From assembly GCA_037178675.1 (NCBI GenBank), contig JAYMGJ010000756.1:1-31985 (forward strand): DNA of 31,985 nucleotides, given 5' to 3'. Below the pieces are notes generated by a model. It saw nothing but the letters and a program-made list of their open reading frames with translations. It made no database searches and was not told the DNA's origin. Positions 30,701 through 31,985 of the stretch are shown here, piece by piece. Every line of letters begins with the position of its first letter. Within the stretch, counting starts at the first letter, position 1. This stretch comes from Scleroderma bovista (taxonomy: Eukaryota > Basidiomycota > Agaricomycetes > Boletales > Sclerodermataceae). The translations under genes and the position numbers were made by a program.

Positions 30701-31371
30701 CCGGAGTCTCACCATTCTTCGCCAACAAAGGTTATCATCCCAACATCTCCGTCTACCCAGAACGCGATATGACCTCTGCACGGGCTCATGATTACGCAGT
30801 CGACCTTGAGTCGCTGCATCAATACCTTCGAGAAGAAATGGCCAACGCGCAACTTCGCTACCAAGGTCCGGCTGATGCCAAACGTACTCCGGCACCGGAC
30901 TTCAAGGTTGGCGACCAAGTATACGTTAAAGCCAAATACTTCTGGTCGACTCGACCATCCAAAAAGCTATCAGAAAAGAATCTGGGGCCCTACACTCTCA
31001 TAGCACAAGTAGGCTCTCTCTCTTTTACGCTACGCCTTCCAGATTCCATGCGCGCGGTTCATCCTGTCTTCCATGTCTCCCAACTTGAACCGGCCATACC
31101 CAACACCATACCGGACCGAATACAACCTCCTCCGCCACCGGTCGAAGTAGATGGTGAACCAGAGTTCGAGATCTCTGAGATCCTCGACTCCAAGGTTGAC
31201 CGTCGACGCAGATCATGCAAGCTACTTTACTTGGTACGATGGTCCGGTTACGAAGGAACTGACGAAGAAACGTCATGGCTTCTCGCCACTGAACTTGGCA
31301 ACGCTACGGAACTCTTAGAAGATTACCATGTCCGGTATCCGGACAAACCCGGACCACTTGCGTCCATGTAG
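27655..31371 (+). CDS. pol: Pol polyprotein (protease, reverse transcriptase, RNase H, integrase, chromodomain)
   Basis: The first ATG is at 27766 (1201 residues); by frameshift from gag it would begin at 27655 with 37 more. Numbering from ATG: aspartic protease DSGST (19-23); RT with FVKKKDGSLRPCVDF, MPFGLTNAPAAFQRF and catalytic YLDD (396-399); RNase H TDASDYAVAG (D545), DKELLAI and TDHKNLEYF; integrase zinc site HDHPLAGH (773-780) with CTSC (810-813), then D843, D903 and E939 in exact DD35E spacing; C-terminal chromodomain (about 1133-1190, YLVRWSGYEGTDEETSW), which in this group targets integration to histone-marked chromatin (family knowledge). The frame has no stop. Oddities: Q301 in VDFQGLN, Q336 in KIDLQHAY and W343 replace Arg residues that are nearly constant in related elements, each one C:G to T:A change away. 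RT activity is therefore doubtful despite the open frame. Confidence 0.97.
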   Translation, partial: RVSSSRTSAQPASCVDSGSAPKEARLNASALYDPNSLMPHVILLPFDLPKTRALVDSGSTHCFVDIQFAHKNNITTYSVPPITLRLFDGTSNFVITQAVDLSVKFPASGDVTPMTFYLAPLDSECSIVLGHNWLTRYNPLIDWVLSSLTFRTLAPSLLAPPSTPSPVQSGNPVSGLSGQSDPGLAPSVDTPVCTPPHISLINAAAFVRACKLEGSTKYQLQLRPSDTAKARSSSASTPPDLDIVPPEYRDYADVFSKAKASELPPHRDYDLKIDLEEGTSPPLGTLYSLSPVELSALRTFIDENLNTGFIRPTASSHAAPVLFVKKKDGSLRPCVDFQGLNKITKKDRYPLPLISDLLDSPSRAKIYSKIDLQHAYHLVWISPGDEWKTAFRTRYGSYEWLVMPFGLTNAPAAFQRFVNTIFADMLDVCVVVYLDDILIYSEDMESHQQHVREVLRRLRLHGLFAKPEKCEFHSDSVEYLGYRLSPDGLTMSPDKIQTISDWPEPRKVKDIQSFLGFANFYRRFIFNYSDIVVPLTRLTRKDAPWNFSEECRRSFNALKHAFTTAPILTHFIPDTPIIVETDASDYAVAGILSITCADGEIRPVAYYSRTLTAPELNYDTHDKELLAIFEAFRNWRHYLEGSASPIDVVTDHKNLEYFSTSKVLSRRQARWSKFLSQFNLVIRFRPGKLGAKPDALTRRWDVYPKEGDSGYARVNPQNLRPVFTQEQLSNSLRATYLEFPVLRAVAIMDVETLHSDILSALPSDPIAQVHLADPLDSCWSTDEAGFLRLDSRIYVLDLDDLHLRVLRYRHDHPLAGHFGQNRTLELIWREYTWPGLRTFVKDYVRSCTSCARAKTPRHRPYGLLKQLPVPEKPWNSISMDFIEQLPSSTGFTAILVVVDRLSKQAIFIPTHDTITSLELAKLFLLHVFSKHGVPAHITSDRGTEFVSHFFWSLGKALDMRLHFTSGYHPEGDGQTERSNQTLEQYLRIYCNYQQDNWADLLPLAEFAYNNAPSATTGVSPFFANKGYHPNISVYPERDMTSARAHDYAVDLESLHQYLREEMANAQLRYQGPADAKRTPAPDFKVGDQVYVKAKYFWSTRPSKKLSEKNLGPYTLIAQVGSLSFTLRLPDSMRAVHPVFHVSQLEPAIPNTIPDRIQPPPPPVEVDGEPEFEISEILDSKVDRRRRSCKLLYLVRWSGYEGTDEETSWLLATELGNATELLEDYHVRYPDKPGPLASM

Positions 31372-31534
31372 TATTACTCTCGCCTCCGTTCTCTTATCTG
31401 TTTCTCTTGTCTGTTTCCCCTGTCTGTTTCACTCTGTCTCATGTAATATCACTCACTAAAACTCAAGGCACTTTTCTTTATAAACAAAAGTAAAACTTAT
31501 TTACATTCTATTTACAAAATCCAGACCGGACCAA
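31372..31534. other. Convergent 3' spacer between pol and the antisense ORF
   Basis: A 163-bp stretch with CTGTTT-C-CTTGTCTGTTTC repeats and then AT-rich sequence (TTTATAAACAAAAGTAAAAC). It must hold 3' ends of both the sense and the antisense unit, or they overlap. No polypurine tract next to a 3' LTR is present here. Confidence 0.5.
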
Positions 31535-31985
31535 CTACTCCAGCGCACCGCTGCCAGGATCCTCCTGCTCCTCTTGGAGCCCCTGGACCTCCTTTTCGAC
31601 CTCCTCCGGGTCGACCTCTGCCTCGCTGTCCTCCGACTCCTCGTCTTCGTCCCAGGGTGCCGTAAAAAATCAGCACTCCTCGAGGAAGGTCTCGAGGCCG
31701 GCCGTCAGCCGCTCGTTACCTCTGGCCACCGAGCGGGTGGCATCCGCGACCTGGTGCATCTGACCAGTCATCTCCTCCACCGCTCCGGTCAACCGGTCCA
31801 GTCATTCCAGGAACGGCCCAGGGTCAAACCCAGACTGTTTCCCAGATGGCCCCGATACTTCGACGATGTCGTCGTCGTCGGCAACCTTCGCCACCATCTT
31901 CTTCTTCTTGCGCTTCTCGCCTCCTCGCGGTGACGTCGCCACCTCCTTCTCCTTCGCTTTGCCCTTCCCCTTATCCCCTACCGGA
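31535..31985 (-). pseudogene. Antisense ORF of the retrotransposon, charged coiled-coil protein with two in-frame stops (5' end outside)
   Basis: On the minus strand one frame reads from the window edge to TAG 31537-31535. It opens with a Lys/Glu/Gly block (GKGKAKEKEV, KRKKKKMVAKV), then an acidic patch (DDDDIVEV) and a heptad-like region (DRLTGAVEEMTGQMHQVA, NERLTAGLETFLEE), and ends Glu/Asp-rich (DEDEESEDSEAEVDPEEVEKE). TGA codons interrupt it at 31804-31802 and 31672-31670. Both can be explained by single C:G to T:A changes (TGG or CGA to TGA). The long, compositionally structured frame flanked by frames with stops indicates former coding. Basidiomycete gypsy elements often carry a charged antisense ORF near the 3' end (from memory). 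The plus-strand open frame at 31574-31933 is its shadow. Confidence 0.6.

Larger units (their letters stand above)
25505..31985 (+). mobile_element. Ty3/gypsy chromovirus retrotransposon, 5' part to beyond pol (3' LTR outside)
   Basis: The order is LTR, gag, -1 frameshift site, pol with protease-RT-RNase H-integrase-chromodomain, then an antisense ORF. This order and the C-terminal chromodomain place it in the chromovirus branch of Ty3/gypsy. Gag and pol are fully open, so it is the youngest element in the window. It interrupts the coiled-coil gene. The five bases before the LTR, CTTGC (25500-25504), would be the target duplication, but the other side is not in the window. Confidence 0.92.

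Noticed and set aside
31574..31933. 119-codon plus-strand ORF after pol
   Set aside because: Leu/Arg-rich mirror of the charged minus-strand ORF, which has the more protein-like composition.

Overview
The window is genomic DNA of a filamentous basidiomycete, most likely an Agaricomycete. The basis is: Plavaka-type (CACTA superfamily) transposase genes split by many 47-64 nt GT-AG introns, a TET/JBP-like 2-oxoglutarate dioxygenase of the fungal type, a TPR fragment of the kind found in fungal CHAT/TPR proteins, and a Ty3/gypsy chromovirus. Species cannot be told from the sequence. Almost nothing here looks like ordinary single-copy host gene space: it is a repeat-rich accessory region with one young retrotransposon, two decayed DNA transposon genes, satellite-like arrays and several broken genes.

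Left part (1-11.6 kb). The window opens inside an LTR-like sequence related to the LTR near 25.5 kb. A broken gene of unknown function (about 1460-2391) lies between copies of a 17-bp repeat. An intact dioxygenase exon with the HxD...H...R core of the TET/JBP family is at 4179-4826. It is followed by two different tandem arrays: 5.1-6.1 kb (about 315-bp period) and 6.4-7.6 kb (about 210-270-bp period, rich in CCGCGG). From 7.9 to 11.6 kb I see no gene. This stretch holds an LTR-like TATA/AATAAA cassette (about 10.5 kb), an AT-rich microsatellite and a tRNA-like (SINE-like) sequence.

Middle part (11.7-25.5 kb), mostly minus strand. In order: a broken conserved-looking gene (13071 to 11780); a six-exon gene resembling DUF6698 proteins that is intact except for one 1-nt frameshift (16476 to 14687); a decayed polyubiquitin fragment (17804 to 17190); a nearly complete 14-intron-scale Plavaka transposase gene (copy B, 21837 to 18274) with two nonsense codons and one deletion; and a second, different Plavaka gene (copy A, about 24956 to 22969) that is truncated exactly where a plus-strand TPR gene fragment (22606-22968) ends. 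Upstream of copy A, on the other strand, begins a small coiled-coil, basic gene that is cut off at 25504 by a retrotransposon.

Right part (25505-31985). A Ty3/gypsy chromovirus on the plus strand has a 5' LTR, gag with a CCHC knuckle, and a 1201-codon pol (protease, RT, RNase H, integrase, chromodomain). Pol is in the -1 frame relative to gag. A perfect A_AAA_AAA heptamer, a 6-nt spacer and a stem-loop sit in the 34-nt frame overlap, so a Gag-Pol frameshift product is expected. Downstream of pol is an antisense ORF with acidic and basic blocks that has two in-frame TGA codons. The 3' LTR lies outside the window. Many of the stops and substitutions across the window can be read as C-to-T changes at CpG (for example CGA to TGA), which is interesting next to a TET/JBP-type gene, but this link is inference.
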